This document shows positions 10,961 to 24,806 of a stretch of DNA of 64,000 nucleotides, piece after piece (the stretch's first letter is position 1; each line of letters begins with the position of its first letter). The translations under genes were made by a program, and so were the position numbers. Location: the NCBI GenBank assembly GCA_020465985.1, contig JAANYP010006984.1, positions 29,066-93,065 of the forward strand, read 5' to 3'. Under the pieces are notes generated by a model. That model had not been told where the DNA came from and did not search any database. It saw only the letters and a program-made list of their open reading frames with translations. Source of the DNA: Centrapalus pauciflorus. Taxonomy: Eukaryota; Streptophyta; Magnoliopsida; Asterales; Asteraceae.

Positions 10961-11090
10961 AATCTGACTTCTCTCTAGCTTTTCTCCTAAACGGCTTATC
11001 GGATTCTCGTGATTTATACGTCATCGGATAGATATCGTCGAGCTCTACATTAATCTGTCATTGCATGTTCGATTTGGTTTCGATTTTGAG

Positions 11091-12780
11091 GTAAATTCGA
11101 CCCTTTTTCTATCTTTTTGTTTCGGTTTTGAAGAGCAAAATTCGAATCTGCTCAAAATCTCTTCATTTGAAGCTGATTTGCTCTCGTTTAGGACCTGATT
11201 TTGCTTGGAAAACGTCTATAATCGAGTGCTATAGCTTGGACAAAGGTTAGTGACTATTATTCCCTTATTTTTGTTGAATTTCGTAGTTAAAGGCCTGGAA
11301 TATTGATGAACAAGATGAACAAATTCGAGAGAAATTATGAACAAACTCGAATTCATCCTCAGATTAGGTTCGAAATTGATTACATTAATGACTTTTGGCA
11401 TCCAAATCCTTTAGATTCGAATGGGCTAAGTTTCGAATCTAACTCCCTAGAATCTAATGAGCTGGATTTCGAATCTAACTCCCTAGAATTTAATGAGCAG
11501 GGTTCGAATCTAACTCCCTAGAATCTAATGAGCTTGGTTCGAATCTAACACCCTAGAATCTAATGAGCTGGATTTCGAATCTATCCTAGAATCTATGCCC
11601 TAGTGCTGATTTCGAATCTATCCTAGAATCTATGCCCTAGTGCTGATTTCGAATCTATCCTAGAATCTATGCCCTAGTGCTGATTTCGAATCTATCCTAG
11701 AATCTATGCCCTAGTTCGAATCTAAGCTTTAATTCGAATCTGTCCATCTAGATTCGAATTTATTATATTCGAATCTGGTTTAGTTCCAAGCCTAAGATAA
11801 ACTCCTAAATCAGATTAAGTTATTCATCAACCTTATGTTATGTAAACGTAATTGGAAGTATCATATAATTATGGTAAAACTCACAAGTTTCAAGATACCT
11901 AACTATTTTATGCACAAATAAATTAACAGACCCGTATGAACCCTTAGAAATTGTATGTCATGATTCACCCTGCTAGTATTACGGTTGGCTTTGTTTCAAG
12001 GCCATAAATATCCGTAATTATATGGATCGTATTAATCTGATAAGAATAGACTCACTTTGGGACGATAGGAACTACCTCAGACTCGACATCAAGATATGAC
12101 AATAACCTGATTATATAACTAGGGTTATATAGATCATGTTACAAACGTGACATTAATATACCAGACTTGAAACTGAACTGCAGGAACCAGCCGATTTGAC
12201 AGAGTAAATTGGACGGCTTAACTCGTTAAGCACTAACTGACTAAGGACTACTATGAGTGACAGATTTCATTAATTACTTGCATATGTTACGATACTTATT
12301 GGTGAATGTTACTGAACTGTATGGAAACTATTGTTATTGTTGCATGTTTCTTTAATACTTTATTGTATCATGGAGACTTACTTTTGACATTATTGAAGCT
12401 AGATATCTGAAATGCCTTGGATTGCATGTTCACTTTTACATTTTTGTAAATACTTATCATGCTTACTGCTTACTTGATTGTTGATATATTTGCCTCTGCA
12501 TACTGCATAAACTGATCGGACCGAATGCGGGATCTCCATTCACAGGGAGGAATTCTGCAGATTCCTTTCCTATCTGACTTGTTTCCATACACTTCCCGTA
12601 GGGCTTCGGCTTTACACTTGGGAATACAGATTGGGTTGACTCCCAAATCTTTGCCGTCTCTGACGTGTTGACTTACAGACATGAACTGATAGTATGATTA
12701 TATATGTGTGGTAACTAATGGTACTCTGTTAACTCACTAAGCAATGTTAGCTTACTCTGTCATGACAACTCTCTTTACAG
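11091..12780 (+). other. Putative intron within RT-2 3' LTR
   Basis: Same donor-like and acceptor-like sites as in the 5' LTR, again 1690 bases apart. Only the 5' copy would matter for the element transcript. Confidence 0.35.
11414..11783 (+). repeat. TTCGAATC-rich tandem array in RT-2 3' LTR
   Basis: Counterpart of 3561-3930 with the same unit order and, as far as I can see, the same copy number. Confidence 0.85.
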
Positions 12781-13129
12781 GAAAATCTGATAAGGCCAAG
12801 GTTATAGCAGGTAGTTCGTCCCAAGCTAAGTGAACCTTGATACTGGAGGATTGCAGACTTTTGGACTTATTGCTGATGCCTATTTGTAAGGATAATTGCG
12901 GTCTCGGGTAGCTTGTTCAATCTTCCGCACTCTGATTGAAGATTTTAGAAGCTAGATTAGACCACCATCTTATCTTTAATATTTTTGGTAAAAAAGTATC
13001 TTGTAGCTTTAATTGAATCAGGCATGTGGACCTGTGGTATCAGACAATAGTAATATTTATTACTTAATGAAATGTACTTAAAGAAATTATGACGTGTACT
13101 GTTTGTGGTAACTCGGGTGTTACAGGGCG

Positions 13130-13793
13130 GTATGATTGGGTCAACAACCCAAGAATTGATTAGACCCGATTCAGACCATGACTAAAACATGAATTTGATA
13201 TATTTTGACTTAATAAACTTGAATATATGTATTTGACCTGCTGTTCCAACTGTTGGGCCTCATTGGGCCTAATGGGCCCGATTAATGCTCTTTAATGGCC
13301 TAAACATGCACCATTTGATCCCTTGACTTTGGAACTTAACTCAAAACAGGAAAAACACTTGTTTTATTGTTATGGACCCTTAGAAATTGAAAAGACTTGC
13401 CTGGCCTTGCTGTAATTGAAAATGACATTGAACGGTCCGTAATTGGGCTTGACTAGCCTATAAAAGGACAACCACGACTTAACGACTTAGTTATGACGTG
13501 AAACCTGACATGTGCACTAAGGACACCAAATGGCCCATGTTTGGACTTAGTTCTCCCTAAGTATCATGCCTTGGTTAAGAGTTGTCCTTGAATGGCCTAT
13601 TCGGCCAAGATAATTGTCCAATGTTTAGGCCATCGCCCTAAAATCTTAATCTACTTGACCTGAGACTTTGGCTACTGACTTGTGGGACTAAAATATGCCT
13701 TTGACCTGTATTTGACTTGCTATGCCTTGCTAGAATCTGAAATGGCCTTAATTGCCCTAGTTAAGGCCTAGAACGAGGCCGTGACTAGGCTAA
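13130..13793 (+). repeat. RT-1 3' LTR, part 2 of 3
   Basis: Unique-looking AT/GGCC-rich sequence between RT-2 and RT-3 with no gene. It must be LTR interior because the same LTR resumes at 27227. A TATA-like CCTATAAAAGGAC lies near 13460. The last five bases, GCTAA, are the RT-3 target site. Confidence 0.7.
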
Positions 13794-14212
13794 TGTAACA
13801 TCCGTCATTAAACCAGATTAGCAACTATGATCTAATCTATATTTAATAGCCAATTATAACCTAATCAATGGTCATTTGCAATTAATCAAAGTGATTAACA
13901 ATGTTCATTAGGAAATTCAACTCAATTAGAATCAAATTCATCTGTGCGATGAATAGGGAAATCAATTAATACGATCGATTTACGATAGGAAGAATTAATT
14001 CAACTAAGTACATATTTAAAATATGGTTAGTGACACTAATCATACACTAATATAATTACTTGACATTAATTATGCAAGAATAAAACAATTTATTAAAACA
14101 ATGCATCCAAAAGTATTTTTGAATTTACAAGAAAAGGGAAATACAAGAATACATTTCTAAATACTTTTATACAAAAAAAAAAAGCAAAATACATGGAAAT
14201 ACCATGTACATG

Positions 14213-16442
14213 TGTGACACCCTTGCCACAACAACCACCATTTACATAACACCCAGGATTATACACCAAATAATTGATTACATAATGATCTGAAAGATTA
14301 ATTTAAGTGTGGAAGCAATAAAATACATAAATAAATATTACAACTGTTTCAAACACTCTACGGTGCTACAAGGTTCCAATACTAAGTCTACATACTCAAA
14401 CTTTGATTACAACATCAAGAATACATTACAACATTTGGTCCCATAGCACATTTACCGATTATGTAGTATCAACTCTTCCAAGACTTCAAACACGACCTAT
14501 CTAGAAGGTCCGGCGGCAGATTTTCCCTTTCCTGTAAAAATCAAAATAAACAACTGGGGGATAAGCGAATGCTTAGTGAATACAAAGATTACGCATTTTA
14601 TAAATTTTTATGAAGCCCAAGGATAACACAGATGACCAACATCGGATATCCTCTTCGTACACAAAGTACGGACCAGAGCCGCAGCCCCTTCGAGCCCAGC
14701 TCGGCATTTAAATATACCATCTGAGACAAACGTACGATCGGGGATGACATACTGCCTACCGGGCCTAGGAGTGGATCAGCTCCAGGTCATATAGCACAAT
14801 AACATCAGAATAATTGATGCGACCCACCGGTCCATCACTAGATGCACAACAACCGAAAGGACATGCAACAAGTAAGAATGTGCATCTAAATCTACGCAAG
14901 TTAGTAGAATTCCAAACAATAAATGAAACAACAGGTCTCAGCACGCAAAGCTAACATAAAACAAATATAAACATGCGAAATCTATTGTACTCACAGTGGG
15001 GTGCGTTATTAAACTTTAAATTTTCTTATCTCTCCTCGGACTTTCAACCGGATCACAAAGTACCCCACTGTGGGTTAAACAACACCACAAGGGACCTGTT
15101 TCATTTCCATAAGGAAAGCATATTATCATTACATGGTCTTTAACAAATTAGCATTTAATTTGTGCGAATTAAAAGTATTACAATATTCGGAACCGACATC
15201 CGAAACTTATGTTTAAATCACATCTTTTGAGGAGTTATTATTATTCCCAATTTAACCCTTCATTATATGCCTTAATATACTACCAAAAATATCCCAAAAG
15301 TGTGATTAGTTGTCCATCAATTCGGGTCCTTAATAACCCATCCGAATTACACATAAAAATGTTGAACTCGCCGAGTAGGATCAAGGAACTCGCCGAGTTC
15401 CCATCCGAGTTTCGGATCCTTATACGGATTTCGGACACATCCGAATTGGGTTGACCCATTCGAATTCGGGCCCATCCGAGTTCGGTTCTTAATTTGATTT
15501 CAGTCTTAGTCAATTTCGGGTCTCATCCGAATTCGGGTCCCAACCGAATTCGGATCCAACACTTATGAATTTTTGAAGATTTATTCAAATTGTTCTTGAG
15601 AACTCAGTTCCCCCTGAACTCGCCGAGTTCACATGCAGGTTTTTGCCTTCGAAACTTACGGATTTTCACTAAAAATTTCTTATATCCATTTCTAGCAATA
15701 TGCAATCCGTAATAATGTTACACTAACATATATTGAACGTTTCTACATCATTTTCTATATCAATTACAACCAATCTTGTCCAGATTTGACTAAAAATTAA
15801 AGAAAACCTCAAGAACACTAAAGTTCACAAAATTCCAGATTTGTTACCTTTTTGGACTAATTGAGATACGATTCTTGTTTCCTAAGCTTCAGGAATCTTC
15901 CAAGAATGATTTCCAACCACTATAACAAACATGCATTACAAATTTTCAGATTTAAAAATCCGAATTTTGCTTCTTTATTCTTCAAAATGCAACCTCAAAA
16001 CTAAAATTTATTTACTTACCTTGTTTCAAATCGTTTCCTTGATAATAATCAGATGAAATCTACGAATTTCTTTCCACGATATCAAATTTCAGTAGAAATT
16101 TAGAGAGAGAATGAGAGCTTCTTGAAGTTGAATTTAGTGAAATGAACAAATGAGAGACCAAGATTCTTCTTATTTCCCAAGTATCGGCTATTGTCACATT
16201 TAGCCCCTCAACTTATCCGGTTCCATTAAATACTGATTTTCATCATATTTTCATTCATCACTAATTTTTTTTAACAAATATACTTAATTACTTAAAATTA
16301 AAATTCTCTAATTTCATAATTTCTTAAAATAACAACCAACTTCCAAATATCCAGATACATAAACATTTTTAGTTATTTAACTTAATACAATAGTTCAATC
16401 TAATTATCCCAATTACAATAAATTAAATCCGAGGATGTTACA
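14213..16442 (-). mobile_element. Solo-C: solo LTR in RT-3 5' LTR, TSD ACATG
   Basis: On the minus strand it reads TGTAACATCC ... GGGTGTCACA, 2230 bp, flanked by ACATG at 14208-14212 and 16443-16447. No primer site, gag or pol is present, so it is the product of LTR-LTR recombination. A CCGAATTCGG-type palindromic repeat region lies at 15300-15560. Splice-like sites occur on the minus strand: AAG/GTAAGT with the intron start at 16019, and TTTTTACAG/G ending at 14532. Confidence 0.9.
14532..16019 (-). other. Putative intron within Solo-C
   Basis: The donor AAG/GTAAGTAA is a perfect plant consensus and the acceptor TTTTTACAG/G is strong. It encloses the palindromic CCGAATTCGG repeats. Motif-based inference only. 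Confidence 0.45.
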
Positions 16443-16594
16443 ACATGGCCGGCACCTAGGTTGTACAACTTAGGGGTTGACATCAAATATTTTATTACAA
16501 AAACCATTCTACTTTAAACACCATCATTTTGTTTAAAAGTGCACACAACCTCCATTGTCCATGCCTTTCATAATTGCAAGACCTTTTCATTCTC

Positions 16595-16603
16595 TATAAA
16601 TAG
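16595..16603 (+). promoter_or_regulatory. TATA box of RT-3 5' LTR
   Basis: TATAAATAG; also at 25368-25376 in the 3' LTR and in both RT-4 LTRs. Confidence 0.7.
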
Positions 16604-16791
16604 AGAGCTTGTTTCATTCATTTTATTAACACAAAAAACCCCTTTCTTCCTCTCCTCATATCCGGCCAAGCACACACACACACACCACACACAAAATTTT
16701 CTTTCAAGTGTTCTTCAATTCAAGTGCTTTTGGGTGCAAATCTTGTAAAAGTTTCAACTTCTTCTCAATTTCATACTGTAAGTACATCAAA

Positions 16792-18234
<1,443 letters not shown>

Positions 18235-18538
18235 GAAATTAAGGCAAGTGCACCTCACCGGAAGTATTTTCAAGCTTCCGTACTTTTGGAGTCGCATGCA
18301 TTTTCAAATCACCGGATATTTAGTTGCATTATTTTGATTACTTTAATTATGTATTTAAATCTCTGTAGCGTGTGAACTACTCTTTATCATATCAGGATAT
18401 GTAAAACATTTCTATATTTTAAAGTTTTATCGATGTATTTTTGAAAACGTCCATATAGTGGTCGTTCGTTATGATTATGGTTATGCTTTCTGCGACGTCA
18501 CGCTTCGTTGCCAACCGGGGTAACGGAGTGTGACAGAT

Positions 18539-18550
18539 TGGTATCAGAGC
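18539..18550 (+). promoter_or_regulatory. RT-3 primer binding site, tRNA-Met(i) type
   Basis: TGGTATCAGAGC three bases after the 5' LTR. Confidence 0.9.
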
Positions 18551-18668
18551 CATAGTTATAGTGAACTAGGTTGCATTACTATCCTAGAATATAACTACAT
18601 TTTAGATTTTTACTGATTTTCAAAGACTTTTTTATAATTAACTTAATATGGGACTTGATGACAGCATC

Positions 18669-19496
18669 ATGTCAAGCCGTGTTGTGATCGTACTATCAGA
18701 TTCGGAGGAAGAGCATACCCCCACCAGCGGGTATAATCCGGGGGTGTTTATCGAGGAAGACCCATCAGAAGAAGAGGACCCCTCTGAAGATGAAGGATCG
18801 GAGGAAGAAAACCTCTCCGAAGCTAAGGGACCAGAGGAAGAAGCAGAGCCGATGGAGGTTGACGAATCCTCCAGCGGGTGAGGAGAGCCATCCGAAGAAG
18901 ACCCACCATCACCGGTGGTCCCCTCTTACATCCCCTACCGCCCATCTGCACCATCACACCGCACGTACCACCCTCACCCCAACGGGCCACTAATGAAGTT
19001 TACGGCCCGTAAACGGGTATTAATGCTGAGACGGGAGTCTATCCCGGTACCGGCACCACAGCCAAGCCCCCCGCAACAGCGACGGGCGGATACACGACGT
19101 TGGGGCTGGATGCCCGAGACCCTCCAAGAATGGAGGCGGGAGGAGGGAATCCCTTCCCACTTTGAGGTCGGAGGACCATCCTCCGCACCGATCCCACCGC
19201 TCACCCAAGAACCCGCCGAACAGACCATACCACTCTTGGTAGCACGGTCTTCAAGGCACGACCTCCAAGTGCGGTTGCTTAACCAAGACATTGGAGAGTT
19301 GACAGCCCGTTTAGAGCGGGAGGAGTTACAAAACTCCAACCTGTACTGGGCGAACCAGCACGCCCTCAACATCCAGCAGGACGGCCTAGATGAGCTTCGG
19401 CAATGATTAGCCGAGAGCGAGGCTCGTAATGAGGAGCTGACTCAGCGCCTCAAAGCTTTGGAAAAGGGAGAGACCCCCAATCACTCCCTCACCTAG
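18669..19496 (+). pseudogene. RT-3 extra frame upstream of gag (SIM-like, coiled coil), two stops
   Basis: Same frame as the intact RT-4 copy at 40171-40962. Either ATG 18648 or ATG 18669 could start it; I chose 18669 because it matches the RT-4 start. The protein opens with VVIVLSDSEEEH, a hydrophobic core followed by Ser/Asp/Glu as in SUMO-interacting motifs. Then come acidic SEEEDPSE-type repeats, a proline-rich basic middle (ESIPVPAPQPS), a conserved block (RRWGWMPETLQEW) and a C-terminal heptad-like helix (IGELTARLEREEL). TGA at 18879-18881 and TGA at 19404-19406 interrupt it; the frame ends at TAG 19494-19496. The region is more GC-rich than the LTR around it. I do not recognise a family; function unknown. 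Confidence 0.75.
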
Positions 19497-19725
19497 TACC
19501 CCTCCTCTATATTTGTAATATTAGGAAATTATTATGTAATTGTGTAGGACTAAAAATTTTCGGGTAATAACCCGCCCCAATGTAAGAAAGTTATGAATGA
19601 TTAATGAAAATTGCAAGTTATTTATGAATCTGTGTTTGATGATTATAGCAATGTGCCTTAAGAAAAATTTAAATCTTTAAGACTCAACTTCTTACACTAT
19701 GCTCTTTTCTTTAAACTTTAAGATA

Positions 19726-20820
19726 ATGCCGCCAAGGAGAGCTATGAACACCGCTGATATCGAACAACTGGTCGCACAACGAGTGGCAGCAGCTATAGCC
19801 ACCTATGAAACCAACGAAAACAGCACCGCAAACGGCGACGGAGGTGCTAGTCGTACCACGGGAGGATCTGATTCAACTCAGAAGGGGTGTGGAATCAAAG
19901 TATTTTTAAGCTGTAAGCCTCGATACTTCAACGGAACAGAAGGTGCTGTTGGGCTAGTTCATTGGTTCGAGAAACTGGAGTCTGTGTTTCGTGTCAGTGG
20001 TTGCATTGAGGATGAGAAGGTCAAGTTCGCCACCCACACTCTTCAAGATGGCGCCTTGACATGGTGGAACTCATATGCCCAGTTTGTGGGGATTGATGCA
20101 GCTTACCAACTTGCCTGGGCCGAGTTAAAGCAAATGATGACCGGCGAGTATTGCCTAAGAAATGAACTACAAAAGATGGATTCAGAGTTTTGGAATCTGG
20201 CCATGAAGGGAACGGATGTAGTTGGGTACACCAATCGTTTTCATGAGTTGAGCCTACTGTGCCCGCAGATGGTCACCCCGGAATACAAGCGTATTGAGCG
20301 CTACATTTGGGGACTCGCACCCCCAAATCCAAGGAAATGTTACCGCATCCAACCCAACTACTATCAAGAGCGCCATTCGAATGGCGAATAATTTGATGGA
20401 CCAACTGGCCCGAAAGAACGAGGCCAAAGCTAGGGAGAACAAGAGGAAGTGGGAAGATAAATCGGGGAAAGGTTCGGGTTCACAGTCCAAGAAGCCCGAA
20501 ACCATCAAAGCCTTTGTTACCGGAACTGAGTCTAGAAAGGGTTATACCGGTACTAAACCCTGGTGTAACAAATGCACCTACCATCGTGTAGGTCCCTGCC
20601 CAACCCCTTGCAGAAAATGTAAGAAGCTTGGTTACCTGACCCAAGACTGTAGGTTCAACGCCAACGGAGGCAGCAGCAACACGCAAAGAAGCTGCTTTGA
20701 ATGTGGGAACGCTGGGCATTTCAAGAAGGATTGCCCCAAGAAAAGGAACAATGGTGGAGCTCAAGGGAGAGCTTTTGTATTGGGAGCAGGCGACGCTCGT
20801 CAGGATCCCAACGTAGTGAC
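19726..20820 (+). pseudogene. gag: RT-3 gag, frameshifted
   Basis: Starts at ATG 19726 (MPPRRAMNTADIEQLV), although an in-frame ATG lies nine codons upstream in both RT-3 and RT-4. The Gag core runs from about 19890 to 20330 with FLSCKPRYFNGTEGAV, HWFEKLESVF and GALTWWNSY. A frameshift near 20325-20340 separates it from the nucleocapsid part. That part has a Cys-rich CNKC...CPTPC segment, a knuckle CRKCKKLGYLTQDC whose zinc-binding His is Tyr, and an intact knuckle CFECGNAGHFKKDC near 20692. It would form the particle and bind RNA. Not translatable as one protein. Confidence 0.85.
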
Positions 20821-22501
20821 GGGTACATTTCTTCTTAATGATATGTATGCTTATGTTAAATCTACTAAGTTTAGTGAACAACTGAATGCCATTATTTCCC
20901 CATTAGAAAATGCTTATGCCATAGAATTAGCGGACAGAAAGTTGATTGAAGCGAATAGTATAATTAAGGAGTGCACACTAAAATTGGCAGATCATCCCTT
21001 TAAGATAAACTTGATGCCTATTAAACTTGGAAGTTTCGATGTAGTTATCGGTATGGATTGGTTGTCAGATAACCATGCTGAAATATTATGTGGTAAGAAA
21101 GTCGTAATAATACCACTTAAGAAAAAGAAAGTCCTCACAGTCCAAGGAGAAAGAAAGAATCGCCAGTTGAACGTCATCTGTTGTCTAAGAACACTGAAAT
21201 GCCTTCGAAGAGGTTGTCAAGCAGTGTTAGTTCAGCTAGTGGAAAAGGAATCGAAGGAGAACCGACTCGAAGAAATCCCAGTAGTGCGTGATTACCCAAA
21301 AGTCTTTCCTGAAGACTTGCCTGGACTTCCACCAACTAGGCAAGTAGAATTTCAGATTGACTTGGTGCCTGGAGCTGCACCTGTCGCACGAGCACCCCAT
21401 CGATTGGCACCATCAGAGATGCAGGAATTATCCCATCAGTTACAAGAACTGTTGGAGAAAGGATTCATCCGACCAAGTTCCTCACCTTAGGGAGCTCCGG
21501 TCTTATTTGTCAAGAAAAAGGACGGATCCTTTAGGATGTGCATCGATTATCGATAGCTGAACAAATTAACGGTCAAAAACCGATACCCTCTTCCCAGAAT
21601 CGACGACTTATTTGATCAACTTCAAGGATCTAGTTTTTACTCTAAGATTGATCTGCGATCCGGTTATTACCAAGTGAAAGTTCGGGAGGAAGATATACCC
21701 AAGATAGCGTTCAAAACTCGTTATGGACATTACGAATTTCAAGTGATGCCATTCGGTTTGACCAATGCACCAGCCGTATTCATGGATCTTATGAATCGAG
21801 TGTGTAAACCGTATTTGGACAAATTCGTAATAGTGTTCATAGACGATATCCTTATCTATTCCAGGAATAAGGAGGAGCATGAGCAGCATTTAAAGTTAAA
21901 TTTGGAACTTCTAGAGAAAGAACAGTTGTACGCCAAATTCTCTAAGTGTGAATTTTGGTTACGAGAAGTCAAATTCCTAGGACATGTGATAAATAACAAA
22001 GGGATTCAAGTAGACCCATCAAAAATCGAGGCCATTAAGAACTGGTCAACTCCTAGGACCCCGACTGAAATCCGTCAGTTCTTAGGTCTTGCCGGTTATT
22101 ATAGGCGGTTCATAGAAAACTTCTCGAAGATAGTTGGTTCTTTAACGGAATTGACTCGAAAGGACATAAAGTACAACTGGGGTGAAAATCAGGAAACGAC
22201 AATCCAACTGTTGAAGCAAAGATTGTGTAGTGCACCTATTCTAACCCTACCGGAAGGAACAGAAGATTTTGTTGTTTACTGCGATGCCTCACACAATGGA
22301 TTGGGTTGTGTGTTAATGAAAAGAGACAAGGTTATCACTTATGCATCGCGACAACTTAAGGTTCATGAGGTGAACTACACGACTCACGACTTGGATCTTG
22401 GAGCTGTGGTGTTCGCTCTCAAGATATGGAGGCACTACATGTACGGTACGAAGTGCACGGTGTTTACAGATCATAAGAGCCTTCAACATATTCTAAACTA
22501 G
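20821..22501 (+). pseudogene. pol: RT-3 protease remnant, reverse transcriptase and RNase H
   Basis: The protease starts TGTFLLNDMYAYV, then jumps to KSTKFSEQ. Compared with RT-4 about eleven residues holding the DTG active site are missing, while the downstream VVIGMDWL is kept. RT follows with EKGFIRPSSSP, VLFVKKKDG, MPFGLTNAP and FIDDIL. RNase H follows with VYCDASHNGLG and FTDHKSL. In-frame TAG stops sit at 21488-21490 (Trp in RT-4), 21554-21556 (Glu in RT-4) and 22499-22501 (Gln in RT-4). Catalytic RT and RNase H residues remain. Confidence 0.87.
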
Positions 22502-23299
22502 AAGGAATTAAACATGAGGCAGCGACGCTGGGTTGAGCTGCTTAGCGATTATGACTGTGAGATCCGTTATCATCCGGGTAGAGCAAATGTAGTAGCCGAT
22601 GCTTTAAGCCGGAAGGAACGGGTTAAACCCTTAAGGGTACGAGCTTTGGTCATGACTATACAGTCAAACCTAAACTCTCAAGTCCGCAAGGCACAAGAGG
22701 AAGCAGTCAAGGAAGGAAATCTGCTGGATGAGGCCTTGAGAGGAATGGATAAGCAGTTTGAAATCAAGTCAGATGGATGTCGGTCTTTCATGGGCAGAAT
22801 TTGGCTACCAAAAGTCGGAGGATTGAGAAAGCTGGTCATGGATGAAGGGCATAAAACAAGATATGCTATTCACCCAGGGTCAGATAAGATGTATCACGAC
22901 TTGAAGGGAATTTACTGGTGGCCAAACATGAAGGCTGACATTGCTACATACGTCAGCAAGTGCTTAACGTGTTTGAAAGTTAAGGCTGAGCACCAGAAAC
23001 CATCAGGATTGTTGGTTCAACCATAAATACCTAGTGGAAGTGGGAGAATATCACCATGGACTTCATCACCAAGTTGCCAAAGACTTCTGGAGGTTATGAC
23101 ACCATTTGGGTGATTGTGGATCGACTTACAAAGACCGCACACTTCTTGCCAATCAAGGAGAATGATAAGATGGATAAGTTAACACGAATCTATCTTAAAG
23201 AAGTCGTCTCAAGGCATGGAGTACCTGTATCAATTATATCAGATAGGGACAGCCGGTTCACATCAAGATTTTGGCAATCGTTGCAAGAGGCATTGGGTA

Positions 23300-23518
23300 T
23301 AGGGGTGTGCAGTATTTGGTCCAACACCAAGAAAACCGAAAACCAAACCAAACCGAATCCGATTAACATCAAACCGAATTTAAAATTTGGTTTTTGGTTT
23401 GTGATCAGACCAAACCGATTATAATACTTGGTTTTTAGATTGGTTTATGGTCTAGCCGATAGCAAACAAAACCAAACCGAATTACCGAATATATACATAC
23501 ACACACACATATATGCAT

Positions 23519-23580
<62 letters not shown>

Positions 23581-23941
23581 GAAAATGATGCGTGAAGCAG
23601 TGAAGTCATGAATGATCGTGGGAGCAAATGATTGAAGAAGAAAATAATATGAAGCTTGAATGTTAGGCTGTTTGGAAACATGATATTTTAGGATTAATGT
23701 CTTTTGACGTAAAACATTTAATGTATGTTAACTTTATATTTTGGGATTGTATTTGGCAATTAAAGATGCTTGAAAGTTTTGTTGTTTAATATTTGGTTTA
23801 TTTGGTTTATAAACCAAACCAAACCGAATTCGAATTTGGTTTATGGTTTGGTTTATGGTTTAGGACAAAAAAAATTTCGAACCGAAGAAACCAAACTGAG
23901 GAAACCAACGAACCCATAAACCAAACTGTTGATCACCCCTA
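23300..23941 (+). mobile_element. Small non-autonomous hAT element in RT-3 integrase
   Basis: 642 bp with terminal inverted repeats TAGGGGTG ... CACCCCTA. The 8-bp flanks ATTGGGTA and ATTAGGTA differ at one base and fit a hAT target duplication. The inside has alternating AAACCAAACCGAA / TTTGGTTT tracts and a TA microsatellite (about 23532-23571). No transposase frame. Its position splits integrase, so it came after RT-3. Confidence 0.85.
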
Positions 23942-24796
23942 ATTAGGTACACGCCTAGACATGAGCACAGCCTATTACCCGCAGACGGATGGTCAGAGTG
24001 AAAGGACAATTCAGACCTTGGAAGACATGCTAAGGGCATGTGTTATCGACTTTGGCAAAAGTTGGGAAAGACACCTGCCATTAGTTCAGTTTTCCTACAA
24101 CAACAGCTATCACTCGAGTATTAAGACCGCTCCATTCGAGGCACTCTATGGGCGAAAGTGTCGATCACCACTTTGTTGGGCTGAGGTAGGAGATAGCCTG
24201 ATTACTGGACCGGAGATCATCTTGGAGACTACAGAAAAGATAGACCAGATTCGGAACCGATTAAAGATCGCACGGGATCGACACAAAAGCTATGCAGATG
24301 TTCGACGGAAGGATTTGGAATTTCAAGAGGGAGATCCAGTAATGTTGAAAGTCTCGCCTTGGAAAGGCCTAATCCAATTTGGGAAACGAGGAAAACTCAA
24401 TCCTCGTTATATCGGACCATTCAAGATCACCAAAAGAATTGGCCCGGTAGCCTACCGACTCGATCTGTCCCCAGAACTTAGTAATGTTCAACATACCTTC
24501 CACGTATCCAACCTAAAGAAGTGCCTGGCTGATGAAACACTCGTTATACCCATGGACGAGCTGGAGCTAGATGATAAGTTGAACTTCATTGAACAACCCG
24601 TGGAAATAATGGACCGAGAAGTCAAGAAACTAAAGCACAGCCGGATCCCGATAATAAAAATCAGATGGAACTCTAAACAAGGTCCTGAGTTTACATGGGA
24701 ATGGGAAGATCAGTTCCGGGAAAAATACCCTCATCTGTTCTCAAATACGCAAGCAGTAGAGAACACGAGCCAATTTCGGGACGAAAGTCCCTTAAC

Positions 24797-24805
24797 AAGG
24801 GGAGA
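24797..24805 (+). promoter_or_regulatory. RT-3 polypurine tract
   Basis: AAGGGGAGA one base before the 3' LTR. Confidence 0.8.
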
Positions 24806-24806
24806 T

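Larger units (their letters stand above)
2621..13124 (+). mobile_element. RT-2: complete Tekay-type Ty3/gypsy chromovirus, TSD GGGCG
   Basis: The element has two LTRs of 2650 and 2645 bp with TGTAACA/TGTTACA ends. The inside holds a tRNA-Met primer site, gag, protease, reverse transcriptase, RNase H, integrase, chromodomain and a polypurine tract, in Ty3/gypsy order. A perfect 5-bp duplication GGGCG flanks it (2616-2620 and 13125-13129). The LTRs differ at roughly 1-2% by eye, much of it in the first 260 bases, so insertion is fairly recent. Even so, the coding part has five in-frame stops and one frameshift, so it is non-autonomous. Confidence 0.93.
10480..13124 (+). repeat. RT-2 3' LTR
   Basis: 2645 bp, near-identical to 2621-5270 with the same TATA box, CT tract, TTCGAATC array and candidate splice sites. 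It is followed by the second GGGCG copy. Confidence 0.93.

Noticed and set aside
18539..18550. tRNA gene suggested by TGGTATCAGAGC matches at several sites
   Set aside because: Only the 12-base 3' complement is present, right after LTR ends or in a viral leader; these are primer sites.
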